Assembly (NCBI GenBank): GCA_008360975.2
Contig: CM039210.1
Span: 17,631,007 to 17,695,006, forward strand
DNA from: Lichenostomus cassidix
Lineage: Eukaryota > Chordata > Aves > Passeriformes > Meliphagidae
Length of the DNA stretch: 64,000 bases
Direction of reading: 5' to 3'
Of the stretch, positions 1-11,104 are shown piece after piece; the stretch's first letter is position 1; every line of letters begins with the position of its first letter. The notes beneath the pieces were generated by a model. The model did not search any database. It saw only the letters and a list, made by a program, of their open reading frames with translations, and was not told where the DNA came from. The position numbers and the translations under genes were made by a program.

Positions 1-684
1 ACTGAAGAATGACTGCCCCCCCCTTCCTCCTCTCTCCCTTAGCTTTTATACCTGAGCTGACATCATATGGTATGCAATATCCCTTTGGATAATTTGGGTC
101 AGCTGGCTTGGTTGTGTCCCATCCCAGGATCTTTCCCACTCCCAACCCCTTGATGGGGGAAGGAATGTTAGAGGTGCAGTGCTGCTCAGCAGTAGTCAAA
201 ACACTGGTGTTTTCAACACTCTTCCAGCTACCAACCAATGCAAAGCACAGCACTGTGAGGGCTGTGAACTCTACCTCAGTCAGACCCAATACACTGCTAA
301 AATGCTTATAGAAGCCACTCATGTTAAAGAGTGGGTATAGCATGCATTGACCCAAATTCTCATCTACTGCTCATCAGGAGACAGTCTTGCTGAGATCAAA
401 GAAACCCCTAGCAGGTAAAAATGGTAATAAATCAGGCTCAAGCCCAGGTTCAGGACTCCTGAGTATTTTGTTTAGCTCTGTTTCTGAGATGCTGTGCAAT
501 TTGAAGAAGTCAGTGAATGTGATTTAGACCATTCATGAGTCAACTTAAGTCCCCATGAGAACAAACTGGATGTGTCCCAGGGAATGGCTCTGTCTATTTC
601 ATGTGAAGAACTTACATCCCAGAGAAACTGAGTGTATATCTAAATCTGGACAATGTGTTTTGGACAGCACTGACACAGGTTTCC
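1..684. other. Interval with no recognised feature
   Basis: I see no gene or recognisable repeat here. Short ORFs occur in several frames but none has a recognisable motif or coding-like composition. Confidence 0.4.
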
Positions 685-846
685 CTGAGAATCTGTGGCT
701 GCCTGACCTTGGAAGTGTTCAAGACCAGGTTGGGTGGGGCTTTGTGGTCTAGTGGGTGGCATCCCTGCCCACGGCAGAGGGGTTGGACTAGATGATCTTT
801 TAAGGTTCCTTCTGACCCTAAACATTCTGTGATTCTATGATTAAAC
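685..846 (+). repeat. CR1 LINE 3' end fragment
   Basis: The segment reads like the 3' end of chicken repeat 1 (CR1): a phrase near 700 about a gene tail (cttggaagtgttcaagacca), a ggttggactagatgatcttt block near 780-800, and the terminal attctgtgattctatgatt motif ending near 842. CR1 elements are 5'-truncated non-LTR retrotransposons typical of birds and reptiles. Orientation is plus because the short terminal repeat lies at the right end. The left boundary is approximate. Confidence 0.85.
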
Positions 847-1069
847 ACATAAGCATATGATTTCAGTTGTATTCAGTGATTGAAAGCCCTTGACAGTCCA
901 TCATGGCTCACAAGTGGGCGAGAAGTTGCTAATATCTCCTGAGGTGTTGAAAAGGGCCCACTTCATTAAATCACAGCATGACCAAACCCACCAGTTTTAT
1001 GTGACATTGAGCTAGCATGAAACACCACAGCAAGAGAAATTTGGGGCATGTTTATATTGTTTTTGTGGG

Positions 1070-2098
1070 TGTCATGGTTTGACATTGGCCAAACATCAGA
1101 TGCCCATGAAAGCCACTCACTCATCCTCCCCTGCTACAGCTAGGCAGAGGAAAGAAAATTTAACAAAGGGTTAATGAGTTGAGATAAGGACCAAGACAAA
1201 ATACTCCAAGGGCAAAACAGGCTCAACCTGAAGGTATAAAGTGAATTTATTACTAACAAAACCAGAGCAGGAAAATGAGAAATTCAATGAGTCCTTAAAA
1301 CCACCTTTTTTCCTCCCAAACTCTCCCTCCTTCCCACTGACAGCACGGGGAGACAGGGAGTGGGGGTTTTGGTCAGTTTGTCACCCAAGATTTTCTATCA
1401 CTGCTCAGGGAGAGGAGTCCTTCCCCTGCTACACCATGGGGTCCCTTCCCATGGGAGACAGTTCTCCGTGAACTTTTCCAGTGTGGCTTCAAACTCACAA
1501 GCACCAGTCCTCCCAAAACTGCTGTGGCATGGGTCACTCTTCCATGGGGTGCAGTCCTCCAAAGACAAGCTGCTCCAGCTTGGAAGCAGGGGCCCCCTCT
1601 CTCCCAGGTCTCCCACCAGATCACAGTCTCCAGGCATCCACGTGCTCCAGTGTGGGCACCTCCCCCACGGGCTGCGAGTGGATTTCTGCATCCCCTGTGG
1701 ATCCCCATGGGCTGCAGGGGGACAGCCTGCTTCACCATGGTCTTCACCACAGCCTGCAGAGGAATCTTGACTCCAGCACCAGGAGCACCCCCTCCCCCGC
1801 TTTCTCGACTAACCTTGGTGTCTCCATGTTGTTTTCCCTCACATATTCTCACCCCCTCCTCTTCTCTGGCTAGAATTAAAACTGTCACAACCTTTGATTT
1901 GAATTTCTTCCTAAATATGTTATCACAGAGGCATTACCACCATCTCTAATTGGCCCATGCTTGGCTGGTGGCATGTCCATCTTTGGAGCCATCAGGGATT
2001 GGCTCTGCTGCACATGGTGGAAGCTTCTAGCAGCTACTCAGAAGACACCTCTGTGGCCCCCCTGCTACCAAAAACCAAGGCCGTGGAAAACCAATACA
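1070..2098 (+). repeat. Solo LTR, ERVL-like, with GTGGG TSD
   Basis: It starts TGTCATGGTTTGAC and ends CCAATACA. The 5-bp sequence GTGGG is directly repeated at 1065-1069 and 2099-2103. A 5-bp TSD and the TGTCATGGTTT start fit avian ERVL-type LTRs. A related copy lies at 57543-58938: both carry the phrases catgggctgcaggggga and agccatca(g/a)(g/a)gattggctctgctg. ORFs of up to 171 codons cross this LTR on both strands but look like by-products of its GC-rich middle. Confidence 0.85.
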
Positions 2099-2103
2099 GT
2101 GGG

Positions 2104-3004
2104 CCAAACAAGAAAGAGAGTCTATGCCTCTGAACTGCTCATTGCAGGCTGGCTTGTGTTCACACAGCCAAGAGCTGTGGACATCTGGAACGGGCAGACT
2201 GATTCATGCTGCACAGCGCTTGATCCTGATTTTCACTGGGCAACATCTGCATGTAGCCCTGGGTTACAATTATTTCTGTGGGGTTTTTTCCTAATACAGA
2301 TGTCAAAATGGAGGCTTTTCTGCAGCCATCCACTTCCTGTGTGCTCAGGGGAGTGACAGGAGGGATACTGGGGTTTGGAGACCTCAGACTAGCATTGAAG
2401 TATTGTTCGACATAAAGAGACAAAGTTGTGTGGTGCATGTCCATGCTGTGCCTGGAGCAGAGCCTGGAGCACACTGTCAGTTTGGCCATGCCCAGCTTCC
2501 CTCTCAGATGGAACAAATGGCTCCCTAATGGCCAGCCAACAACTGCAGAGTGTGGAGGACTTGGATACCAGGATAGAGGAGAGAGACAAGTCAGTCTGTC
2601 ACTGTGGAAACACCTGGTCATTCCTAAGTGCCAGCTAAGCCTGGGGCATGAGGGAAGGAATGCCTGTCCCCTGGCCTAACTCAATTCATGCCATATATCT
2701 GATAGAGCTTTAAAATAGAAGATTTACAAACAAAAGACCTCTCCATTTACTGGGGTGAAAATCACTAGATTCTGCATCTTACGCTTCTGATTTTTGAGTG
2801 GTCTACCTTCAGCAGGTGGAGACAATGCCTCCACTCCAGCCTTACCTGTTAAATCAGTCCATGGTTTACTTGGGATACGTATAATTCGCTCACACTGGTG
2901 ATGTTCTCTGTCATCGGGTAGAGGCATTAGGCCCTCTGGATTCAAGGTGTTACATCTTTATAAAATTACACTATCTGCTATTAGGAAGATCAATTCATAT
3001 CTAT
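2104..3004. other. Interval with no recognised feature
   Basis: No gene and no clear repeat boundary seen. ORFs at 2160-2621 and 2426-2679 lie on opposite strands of the same DNA and show no domain. Confidence 0.35.
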
Positions 3005-3009
3005 GTGCC

Positions 3010-3601
3010 TGTCTTGGATTGATGATATGATAATCCTTTATCCCCTATCGTTGGCTTATATGCCCAAGAAAGACAAAAATGTGTAAAAATGTGTGGTCCT
3101 GTCTCTTTAACTGCACCCAGCCGCAGAGAGAAACGCGGGTTGTTTTGAAAACATTTTCTCCAAGCCTTGCTCCGGGGGAGGATTCGTCGCCCGGCAGAGA
3201 CTGCGTGCTGGACGGGGGTCGGAGTGAGCTCTGTTCCCGTTTTTTCCATTCTTCTTCTTTTTCCTCGTTTGGACCCCTTCTCTTCGATCTGCTTTGCCAC
3301 CCGGAGACCCAGGAGGGCCAGAGGACAGCAGAGCTCTCCAGGGAGCTCCACCCGGCCCCGGGTGGGGGGCGAGGAGGAGAGGGACTGCGTCTGAGAAAAG
3401 GACTTTTTAATCAGGTTGAATAACTGCCTTTCACCTTGTTTTTTCCCCTTCCCTTGTGCCTTGTAGGGCACTCTGCGTGGTTTTGTTAAATAAATAGTTT
3501 TTTCTTCACTTCCATCTAAGAGGTTCTGTTGTGGGTGGGGGAGGGGGTGTCGGGGCCCTTCGCTCTCGGAGGAGAGAGAGTCTTATCAGTAACCCGGGAC
3601 A
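3010..3601 (+). repeat. Solo LTR with GTGCC TSD
   Basis: It starts TGTCTTGGATTGATG and ends AACCCGGGACA. GTGCC is directly repeated at 3005-3009 and 3602-3606. An AATAAA signal lies near 3488, which gives plus orientation. The central part (3170-3400) is GC-rich with CpG sites. Its first 8 bases and last bases resemble the longer candidate LTR at 31599-34127. Confidence 0.75.
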
Positions 3602-3606
3602 GTGCC

Positions 3607-4329
3607 CGTTGTGTCAAACTTTGGGTCGCATACTCTTAACACTCATCTTGCTGTACATCTTTCTTCAGTAGTATGTACATTTTTACCTTAGCAATATATC
3701 AAAAGTCATCACATTGTGACACAAAGCATGTGTCTATCTAAACAAAAATGTGCATTCAAAAGAACTCTAAATTCTATCCTGATACTTACTTGGAAGGGCA
3801 TAAATCATGTAATAGTAAGCAACATCCAATAGAATATTGTCCTAAGCCAATTAAACATATATTTTTTCTATCCTTAATTTTAAGAACTGTTTACAGGAAC
3901 CACATTTGGTTTACTTGCTTTTTATTGTCATCAGTAGATAACTTCAGTCAGATGGGTCTGAATCTGCAGAAGGCATTACTTTTACTAAAGTTTCACCAAA
4001 ATGAAATTTGGAATTTGAATCACTGCCCAGGAATTATGTCAACTATAGCAGATTATATTTGCTAACATCTCTTCATTTTAGATGTGTTTTTAAAATAAAA
4101 GCAGATAATTCTTCCAGGCTTTTCCCTTTTAATGTTTTTAGCCTTTGTTTGGGCTGAATGAACCATTTTACTTTGGGTTATTGAATATAAAATTTTGAAT
4201 CTATTTTGTAGTACATTTGCATAAAAACCCGTGGATTTAGTAAAAAATATGTTTCAACAAGAATTTGTAAGTAGCAAAACATGCAGCATTTTATCAGTCT
4301 TTCACATACTGTCTCACCACTATCCCTGC
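3607..4329. other. AT-rich interval, nothing recognised
   Basis: AT-rich single-copy-looking sequence. I see no conserved ORF, LTR end or RNA gene. Confidence 0.4.
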
Positions 4330-4700
4330 CTCATGTGGGACATGGACTGCTAGAGGATGTCCCAGGATAAGGGGGCAGCTCTTTTCTAATATTGTTGCTG
4401 TTGCTTCCACTGACATTTAACAGGCTGGTGTTCCTGCTGCAACTGGATCTAGTTGAACTGAGTAATTAATATGTAGTAAATAATATGCAACCAGTCTCTG
4501 ATGGGGTCCTAAATTCTGTGTTACTACTCCACTGGCTATTCCCTTACATTTATGTACATACAAATTGAAGGATCTGGGAGCCCAAGATCAGGAGCAGACA
4601 CTAAAGCTCTTTTTATTGCTTTAAAATCTTGTTCCCTCTCTGGGCCCCATGCAATAGGCTCTGTCTCTGTTCTTGATTGCCTCAGTCAGAGATTTAGTTA
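4330..4700 (-). pseudogene. pol: Decayed class I retroviral pol fragment (RT connection / RNase H)
   Basis: On the minus strand around 4540-4660 an open stretch reads like the connection region after gamma-type reverse transcriptase: a WGPEREQDFKAIKRAL block followed by APDLGLPDPS. The same type of block occurs in the intact pol of ERV1 (KAFQDLKQALKEAPALGLPD). Further left the frame is broken by several stops, though phrases such as DPVAAGTPACL remain readable. This is an old fragment not attached to any LTR that I can identify. The neighbouring LTR at 4944-5715 has its own TSD and is a separate insertion. Confidence 0.65.
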
Positions 4701-4943
4701 GTTCCCTTAACCTAACCTTAACCCATCAAAATTACTTTGGGTTCCATCTGTTATGGTGGTCACTCAGGACTGTGACAATCCACCCTTAAAAGGAAGGAAG
4801 GACTTAAGACAAAAAATTTCTTATCGGTTGAAAGGAACAACAAAAGTCAAAGGGTCCCCAAACAGTCAGAGAGTTTTATTAGTAAATTACATGCTTGGCA
4901 TGGAAATCGGTATGTTAATCCCTGACCTACTATATAGGCACAC

Positions 4944-5715
4944 TGTCTTGAATGGGAGAGAGGAGATTTATGTGCTTTTGCACTTTGACAGGCTTTAAGA
5001 TAGCTAGTTCCCCAAGACTTAGTTCTGTTCGCAAGATTCTTTGATATCTGGCCAATTTGTCTAAAAATACCATTTATTTGACACAGAACATAACAAACAT
5101 ACAAACATAGAACAGATTGACACACATAAACACACAATGAATACATAATTGCAACACTACAATAGTTAAAAATGCAATTATGGGGTAAAACCTTGCTTGA
5201 ACTATAAAAATAGCTAAAAATGCAAGAAATGCTTGCTTGAACGATAATGCAAGTTAAGAACTGCTTGCTTGAGCTAGCTGAAATGCAAGTTAAGAAAGGT
5301 ACCTATAAGTTAGCCGGAATAATACAATTTAGGAAACTCAAATGATCTTACCAAATCCAATTTGGAGCTGGAATACATTAAAATTTCCTCACTCAATCCC
5401 AGGGAAGTAACCACAGGGCTGCGTCCAACCCTGGGGAGAAGGCTTTTTCACGTTCCAATGTCCATGTAGAAAGCTTCTACCTTTCTGAGATTTCGTGAGC
5501 TTTTTATAGGATAAAAGTGTGTATTTGTAGTCACTGAAAATTTCTCACATTCTCTCTACACTCCACAGGAGAGTGTCTTTTCAGACTTTCAGTCGCCAGC
5601 ACTAGATAGCCCTTGATTAGGCTATCAACCTAAATCTGAGCCATCCATATCCTGGGACCGATCAGGGAGAGAGAGAAGGGAGAGAGAGAAGGGAGAGGGG
5701 GGGTGTCCTGCCACA
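4944..5715 (-). repeat. Solo LTR (772 bp) with CACAC TSD
   Basis: Plus-strand ends are TGTCTTGAATGGG and GTCCTGCCACA. CACAC is directly repeated at 4939-4943 and 5716-5720. Reading on the minus strand gives a TATAAAA box near 5498 and an AATAAA signal near 5075, so the element points left. A 770-bp sister copy lies at 46393-47162. The internal phrase tgcaagttaagaaatgcttg is repeated several times near 5220-5300 in both copies. Confidence 0.85.
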
Positions 5716-5873
5716 CACACAACAGTGGGTTTTGGATAAAGGGGTAGTGTGAAAAGGAAAAGAGAAATTAAAGATGTTAATAAAAAAGGGGAGAGATGAA
5801 TTAAAGAAAGGAAAAGAGAAAAAGAGAGGAAAAGAAAGCGAAAGAGATAAAAAGGGGAAAAGGGATTACCAGC
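5716..5873. repeat. Purine-rich low-complexity tract
   Basis: The stretch after the LTR is dominated by A and G (gaaaagagaaa-type runs at about 5750-5860). It has no coding content. Confidence 0.6.
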
Positions 5874-6797
5874 TATTATGATCCAATTATTAAGGTTCTT
5901 TGGAAATACCTCTGCCCAAATTAAGGTCCAAACGAGACCATATGCCAGTCAATAGTATGGATTTTATTTGATAGTAAATATGAGAGAGAGAGAGAGAGAG
6001 AGAGGAAAAGAAAGAAAAGGAGAAGTAGGAAAAGAGGTGGGGGGGACAGAAAGAGGGTGACAGAGACAGAATAAAGAAAATATCACCATCCGTGGATCCG
6101 GACGATGTTGCGTTGATCCTCTCCAGCTGGTCTTCTTGGTGGTGATGGTCGCCTCAGAAAGCATATATACCATTGGTTAATATACAGTCAGGCCAGGTGG
6201 CAATGTCCAGGCATGTCTCCCTGAGGGATGGGGTGGCAGTCTCTTGCAGCAGACTCTGGATCTGTTGCATCATGTGCAGTCCTGTGGTGCAAGGCCTAGC
6301 ACTTTGGGGGGTCTTTGATGGATTATGACTCCCCCTCAGCTGCCTCTCATGTGAATATCCCATGGATGTGGCCTGTGGGGTCGGGGGTTCCACAGCTGGG
6401 CCAGTTTGTGTAACAGAGGATGGGTGTTTATTGCCTCTGACCAGAGGTTACGCCATGCACCCAAAACCTCCCCCCCCAGCCCCTCGGCTGGGGGGAAGTC
6501 TGTGCAAACCTGGCTTCTGTAAGCTGTGCTCTCCCCCTACCCCAAACTCAGCCAGGGATGATTCTCAGTGCAGCTGGTGGCTTTGGCCTTTGTGGATGCA
6601 TACCTTTCCCTCAGCCTGAGATGACTGAACAATAGATTTCCCTTTATCTAATCCCAGCAGTTTCACTTTCAGGCCAAAGTCCCAGTCAGGTATCTTCAGG
6701 GAGGCTTCTTTGATTGTAGCTTCTTTATACAGTTTTTGTTATAATGAGCAAAACTTTATATCAATGTTTGAGGCATGAACTATTTCAGTCTCTGACA
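5874..6797 (-). repeat. LTR-like repeat, copy 1 of 2, boundaries tentative
   Basis: This segment aligns with about 49290-50150 over many phrases: a tttat(t/c) block followed by an AG-rich run, ctggtcttcttg near 6130, and a right end atttcagtctctgaca matching atttcagtctttgaca. A possible 5-bp TSD CCAGC lies at 5869-5873 and 6798-6802, but the left terminus would then be TA rather than TG. A reverse-strand AATAAA near 5966 suggests minus orientation. It contains a (GA)n run at about 5981-6003. Confidence 0.55.
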
Positions 6798-6920
6798 CCA
6801 GCCCATGCTCCAGTGTTGATCCAGCTGATGGGATGCCAATCCTGGTCTCAGCACCAACCCAGCTGAGGGGATGCCAATCCTGGTTTCAGTGTTGATCCAG
6901 GCGATAAGCATTAATCCAGC
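6798..6920. repeat. Short imperfect tandem repeat (about 50 bp unit)
   Basis: The phrase ggatgccaatcctggt occurs twice (near 6830 and 6877), each followed by tcag and a gatccag or acccag block, giving roughly two copies of a 45-50 bp unit. Confidence 0.55.
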
Positions 6921-7689
6921 TGTGTCAGTCTGGCTGATGAGATGTCCAGGGTACAGGAGACACTGCCTGGGTCTAGAGGGGGTACCTTTGTATGGACAGG
7001 TTTCTTCACCCGAAGACAGGTTTCTCATTTCTATGTAAATTAGTTATCATGCACACTCCATTCTTTCAGGCCTTTCTGGAAATGGGTCAGAGAGCTTTGG
7101 AGGTCCTTGGTGGTGCCAATTCCACCTTACAGTCCATGTACACTTCCTGTCAATCATTCCTGCACTTGTACTGTACTGTGCTATGGTTCTTTCTCATGGA
7201 AAAGTGCTGCCCTATCTTCACCTGGGCCCCCTTCTCCAGCCAAATCTTGTTCTTTCTCATGGCATATTAATAACAATAATCCTTGGTTATTACCAATAGT
7301 CCTTGGTTAGCTCCACAGCCCTCTGGTAATTGATGTTTGAGACATACACATTAGCCCCTTCTGGGAATTGAGAGCTCGAAAAGATCTCACTTTGGATCGC
7401 TGTTTATAGGGTTGTTAGAAAGTGGGCTTTAGTCATAGTAATTTTTCATCCTGGCTGCAATTCAAGCTGGTAACTTTCTTTGAAGGTACAGCAAAAGAAA
7501 TATTATTCCGCTTGGGTTGTTATTCAGGCAAGAAAAATAAGTTTCCAAGGCTGTTCTTTAAAAAACAGGTGCTCATTAGACAGCACTAGTTCCTGGAAAC
7601 AGATAGTGTTTCTGATAAGCTGGAGAGGGGCCTAGTTCAGCTGTATTTTGTCAAGGCCAAGGCCTAAGGAGCATTTCTAACATCATAGT
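6921..7689. other. Interval with no recognised feature
   Basis: No gene or repeat boundary recognised. Short ORFs here lack domains. Confidence 0.35.
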
Positions 7690-8530
7690 GTGGCCTGTGG
7701 GGGAAGAATGCAACTAAAGTTAGCTTCTCTGGGCCTCTACAGGGACAGGAGAGGTGGTGTGTTGCATGTAGTTACTGGGCACCAAAGCCAGTTCAGCTCA
7801 GGCCAGGTCACTGCTGCATTGCAACTGCTTCTTGTAAGGCTCCTCCTCAATTGGTTTGGGTGGTTCCTGTTATAGTAATTCCTGTAACATACAACTCAAA
7901 TTATTGCTAACAACAATTTGAAGGTATATCCATTACAATCTCCACTCCTGGTCCTTTTGGGCCAGGTTATAGCATTTAACATTGCAATGAATTCCTCCCC
8001 TTGTTCCCAGCCTGGCTGCAACAAGGGGTTCCTTCTAGAGTCCACCATTAGTATAGTCCACATCATAGGCCTCCATGGGCTGCAGGGGAATCTCTGCTTT
8101 CCCTGCTCCAGCATGGGGCCCCACCCACAGGAGACAGTCCTCCTTGAATTTCTCCAATATGGGTTCTTCCCATAGGCTGTAGCGCTTCACAAACTGCTCC
8201 AGAATGGTTCCCCATAGGGTCACAAGTCCTGCAACCAAACCTGCTCCAGCATGGGCTTCTCATGGAGTCACATCCTTCTTCAGGCATCCACCTGCTCCAA
8301 CATGGGGTCCTCCACAGGCTGCAGGTGGATCTCTGCTCCATTGTGGACTCATTCACGTTACAGTCCCTTCCGCACAAGTTCACACTGGAGTTCCAGCCTG
8401 TCCAGTACAGCAGCACAGAAACAGCAGCAATGACCTGGCCATCTGCCAGCTCAGGCACATTACCATGGCTGTTATTAAAGCATTCCCAGGCACAATACAG
8501 TGAGGTGATCAGGAGTACAAGAAGCAGTGA
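7690..8530 (+). repeat. Degraded ERVL-like LTR debris
   Basis: Phrases shared with the LTR at 1070-2098 and the one at 57543-58938 recur here, such as ccatgggctgcagggg near 8070, cttcaggcatccac near 8279, and ggctgcaggtggatctctgc near 8318. No TG/CA ends with a TSD could be fixed, so this is probably an old, partly duplicated or deleted LTR. Several overlapping ORFs in this block are artefacts of the LTR. Confidence 0.6.
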
Positions 8531-9098
8531 AAGCAAAAAGGGGCCACTAAAAAGCACAAGACTAATATACAGTCAGAAAAGCAAGCCTCATGGCAAGCAC
8601 ATCTCTGCCGGGTTAATTTTCTATCATTTCAAACACAACGAGGAACTTGAAACTCCTTTTTACCTGCTACGAGAAAACGGACTTCAACCTCCCTTCTTTG
8701 TGTGCCGAGGGACTCTACTACTCCCTGTGTGGTATGAGGTACTCCACATCCCCAAGACAGTCTGAGGGACATAAGCCTCTCCCCATGCAGGTGTCCAAAA
8801 CCCATCTGCATCCTAGGAGAGACTCAAACCCTCCCACCTCACGCCTTACAGAGGCACCACATCTCCTCTATGCGCGCTTTATGCTGATTAGGCTGTGCAC
8901 CCATTCTCGATTCATTATCAATAATTCCACCAAATCTGCACAAAATGCCACACCAATGGAGACACTCAAATCCACCTTTATACAGAATCTGCTCAGGGAA
9001 TTTTAACACTAACCCTTTGGTTCCTTCCTGCTCCAAAGATCCTAGGTGAATTCAGTTGGATATTTGGAGTAGGGAGGCTCTGAAGGCAGTGGTCTAGG
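8531..9098. other. Interval with no recognised gene
   Basis: An ORF of 119 codons at 8647-9006 (plus) has no recognised motif and is overlapped on the other strand by ORFs of 60-65 codons. I do not call it a gene. Confidence 0.3.
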
Positions 9099-9116
9099 AT
9101 CCCATCTAGGTTGCCA
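9099..9116 (-). promoter_or_regulatory. Primer-binding-site-like remnant of a minus-strand ERV
   Basis: On the minus strand this reads TGGCAACCTAGATGGGAT. The primer-binding regions of ERV5 (40369-40386) and ERV2 (63162-63179) share the AGATGGGA core. It directly abuts a TGTTAAG (plus strand, 9120) that could be the U5 end of an LTR lying to the right. The right end of such an LTR was not found. Confidence 0.45.
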
Positions 9117-9119
9117 AAC

Positions 9120-10106
9120 TGTTAAGAAACTAAACTTCACCTACTAATGACATCCATTAAGGTGGTTTTGATAGCTTAGAAGGCTTGAACAAATCGCATT
9201 GGACAATCATGTGATGGCAATATTATCACAATAAGTATAGACAAATCTTCATTTTCTTAAATTTCATCACTTAATATTTATATAGACCAAGACCCCATTC
9301 CCTTAGCCATACTCCAAATGATACTACCAGGTTTGAACAAATAGATTATTAGCTCACCATCTACTCCACTTGATTTTACTTGTCAGTTGATTTTGTCAGT
9401 GGAGCTACACTACTTGCTTTCAGTGTGCATTTATTCTCCAAAACACTACCTAGTTTTTTCTGAACTAGCAAATTGTTGAGTTTAAAAGGAGAAGAATCCA
9501 GGAGATGTCTACATGTAACAATCCCATTTTTCATGAGAATTTTTTGATATCACAAAAACCAATGTGTATCCACAGAGTTTACACAACCTAATAAATGGTC
9601 AGTTGATACTGTGCCTCTAATTGTCCTCAACTGGAAGCAAAAATGCTGCCTGTGAGCCAAAGCTGATTACCACTATTGGTTGATGAATTTTCATTTTCAA
9701 AAAACAAAGAGACAAGGGGGAGCCAAAACAGTTCTGAACTTTTGCAAGGACTGCCTCTGCTTTAGGTGAATTTTGATCTTTCCTGCTGGGTTTTTTTTGT
9801 TTGTTTTGTTTAAAACAAACTGGTAATGTCTAATCTTCAGGAATGTACCTCATCATCCAGCCCACAAACTGTTGGTAAAATAATAAACATACACAAAATG
9901 TACTGTTAGATTTTTTTTTCCTTTTACTTCTTCCTTTTGGAGGTATAGGTCACAGCTTTTTGCTTTTGCAAATGTATAGGCTTTGGACTAAACAGTTGGC
10001 ACCATTTCTTCTGGCTAAATGTTTCATGCTGGTTCAAAAAAACCTGTGGACACTGAGTTGGCTATAGTTTATCTTTGAACTCATTTGAAAGAACTCAGTC
10101 TTTATA
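9120..10106. other. AT-rich interval, possibly including an unbounded LTR
   Basis: Its left end adjoins the primer-binding-like remnant and may be LTR sequence, but I could not find a matching terminus or second copy. No coding content was seen. Confidence 0.3.
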
Positions 10107-10564
10107 GGCCTCTGTCCTAGGTTGCAATATAGATGTAGTTAAGTATTCTATTACCACCAGCTGTGGGCCGTTAGCTGCTATCACCTGCTAATGACCCACT
10201 CCAGATGACAAGCAATGGGCCATCTGTTAGCTATTATCAGCTGCTAATGACCCACCCCGCATGACAGGCAATGGGCCATCAGGGACCCACCGTGTGACTC
10301 ATGGACTTATCTCATCCCATTGTGGGATACTCTGCCCAGGAGGGAGGAACCAGGTGTTCCCACCTGGATATAACCTGGCCCTGGAACTGCCTCAGTGAGC
10401 CCTGTCTACTGGGTTCCCAGAGGACGAGAGCCACCACTGGACCTTCAGCTGGAGACTAGACCTTCACAGGATCACTGCTTCAACTGGACTACTTCAGTTG
10501 GACTGCTACTACCACCCTAACAGGGTGTTAGGTTGTATCTGACTTTGTCAGTGCTTTTTCCTTG

Positions 10565-11051
10565 TGTTGCCCGAACCGAGGAAACACAAAACAACCGAAG
10601 TTATTTTATGCGGTGCTTTATTGAGGGCCCTGGGGACCTGAGGACTAATGTCCAAAGTCAGAGCCCCAACCTGCTACAAAATCACTGAGTATATATATGT
10701 TTTCTTTCCAAATTGCTTCATCTCAACAAATTTGATTTCTAGACACATCTACCTGATTTATGATTACATTGTGACTTTGTTTTTCGTTAACTGAACATTC
10801 TTTATCATCATTAATCTACTACACCCTATTAGATAAGTCACACACTCCACTTAGCAGATTACTTAAATAAACAAACTGTTCTATAGCTACATTCCTTAGA
10901 CAAGTCTTTCTACCCTCATCAGTATGCTCTATTGATCCTTTTGATCGCTACTGGCAACTTCGCTACACAACACTGTTTACACTCAGGCCTACTGATCCCT
11001 CCAAGCCTTAGCATGACTACTACTAAAATCTTTATTCATGGTTTTGCAACA
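10565..11051 (-). repeat. ERV1 3' LTR (487 bp)
   Basis: Terminal inverted repeats are TGTTGC and GCAACA. On the minus strand a TATATATA box lies at 10690-10697 and an AATAAA signal at 10617-10622. It is flanked on its inner side by the polypurine tract at about 11052-11066. Confidence 0.95.
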
Positions 11052-11066
11052 AGTCCCCCCTTTTGA
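11052..11066 (-). promoter_or_regulatory. ERV1 polypurine tract
   Basis: On the minus strand AAAAGGGGGGACTT abuts the U3 end of the 3' LTR. This is the expected plus-strand primer position in retroviral reverse transcription. Confidence 0.85.
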
Positions 11067-11104
11067 GCATTCTTCAATTTCCAAGTTGCAAGGATGCTCA
11101 AATC

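Noticed and set aside
1360..1949. Five overlapping ORFs of 97-171 codons on both strands
   Set aside because: All fall inside an ERVL-like solo LTR with a GC-rich middle. Compositions differ by frame and no domain is present.
8850..8900. Possible tRNA-like T-arm phrase
   Set aside because: No acceptor stem or anticodon arm could be paired.
8647..9006. 119-codon ORF, possible gene
   Set aside because: No recognised motif, opposite-strand ORFs of similar quality, and next to ERV debris.
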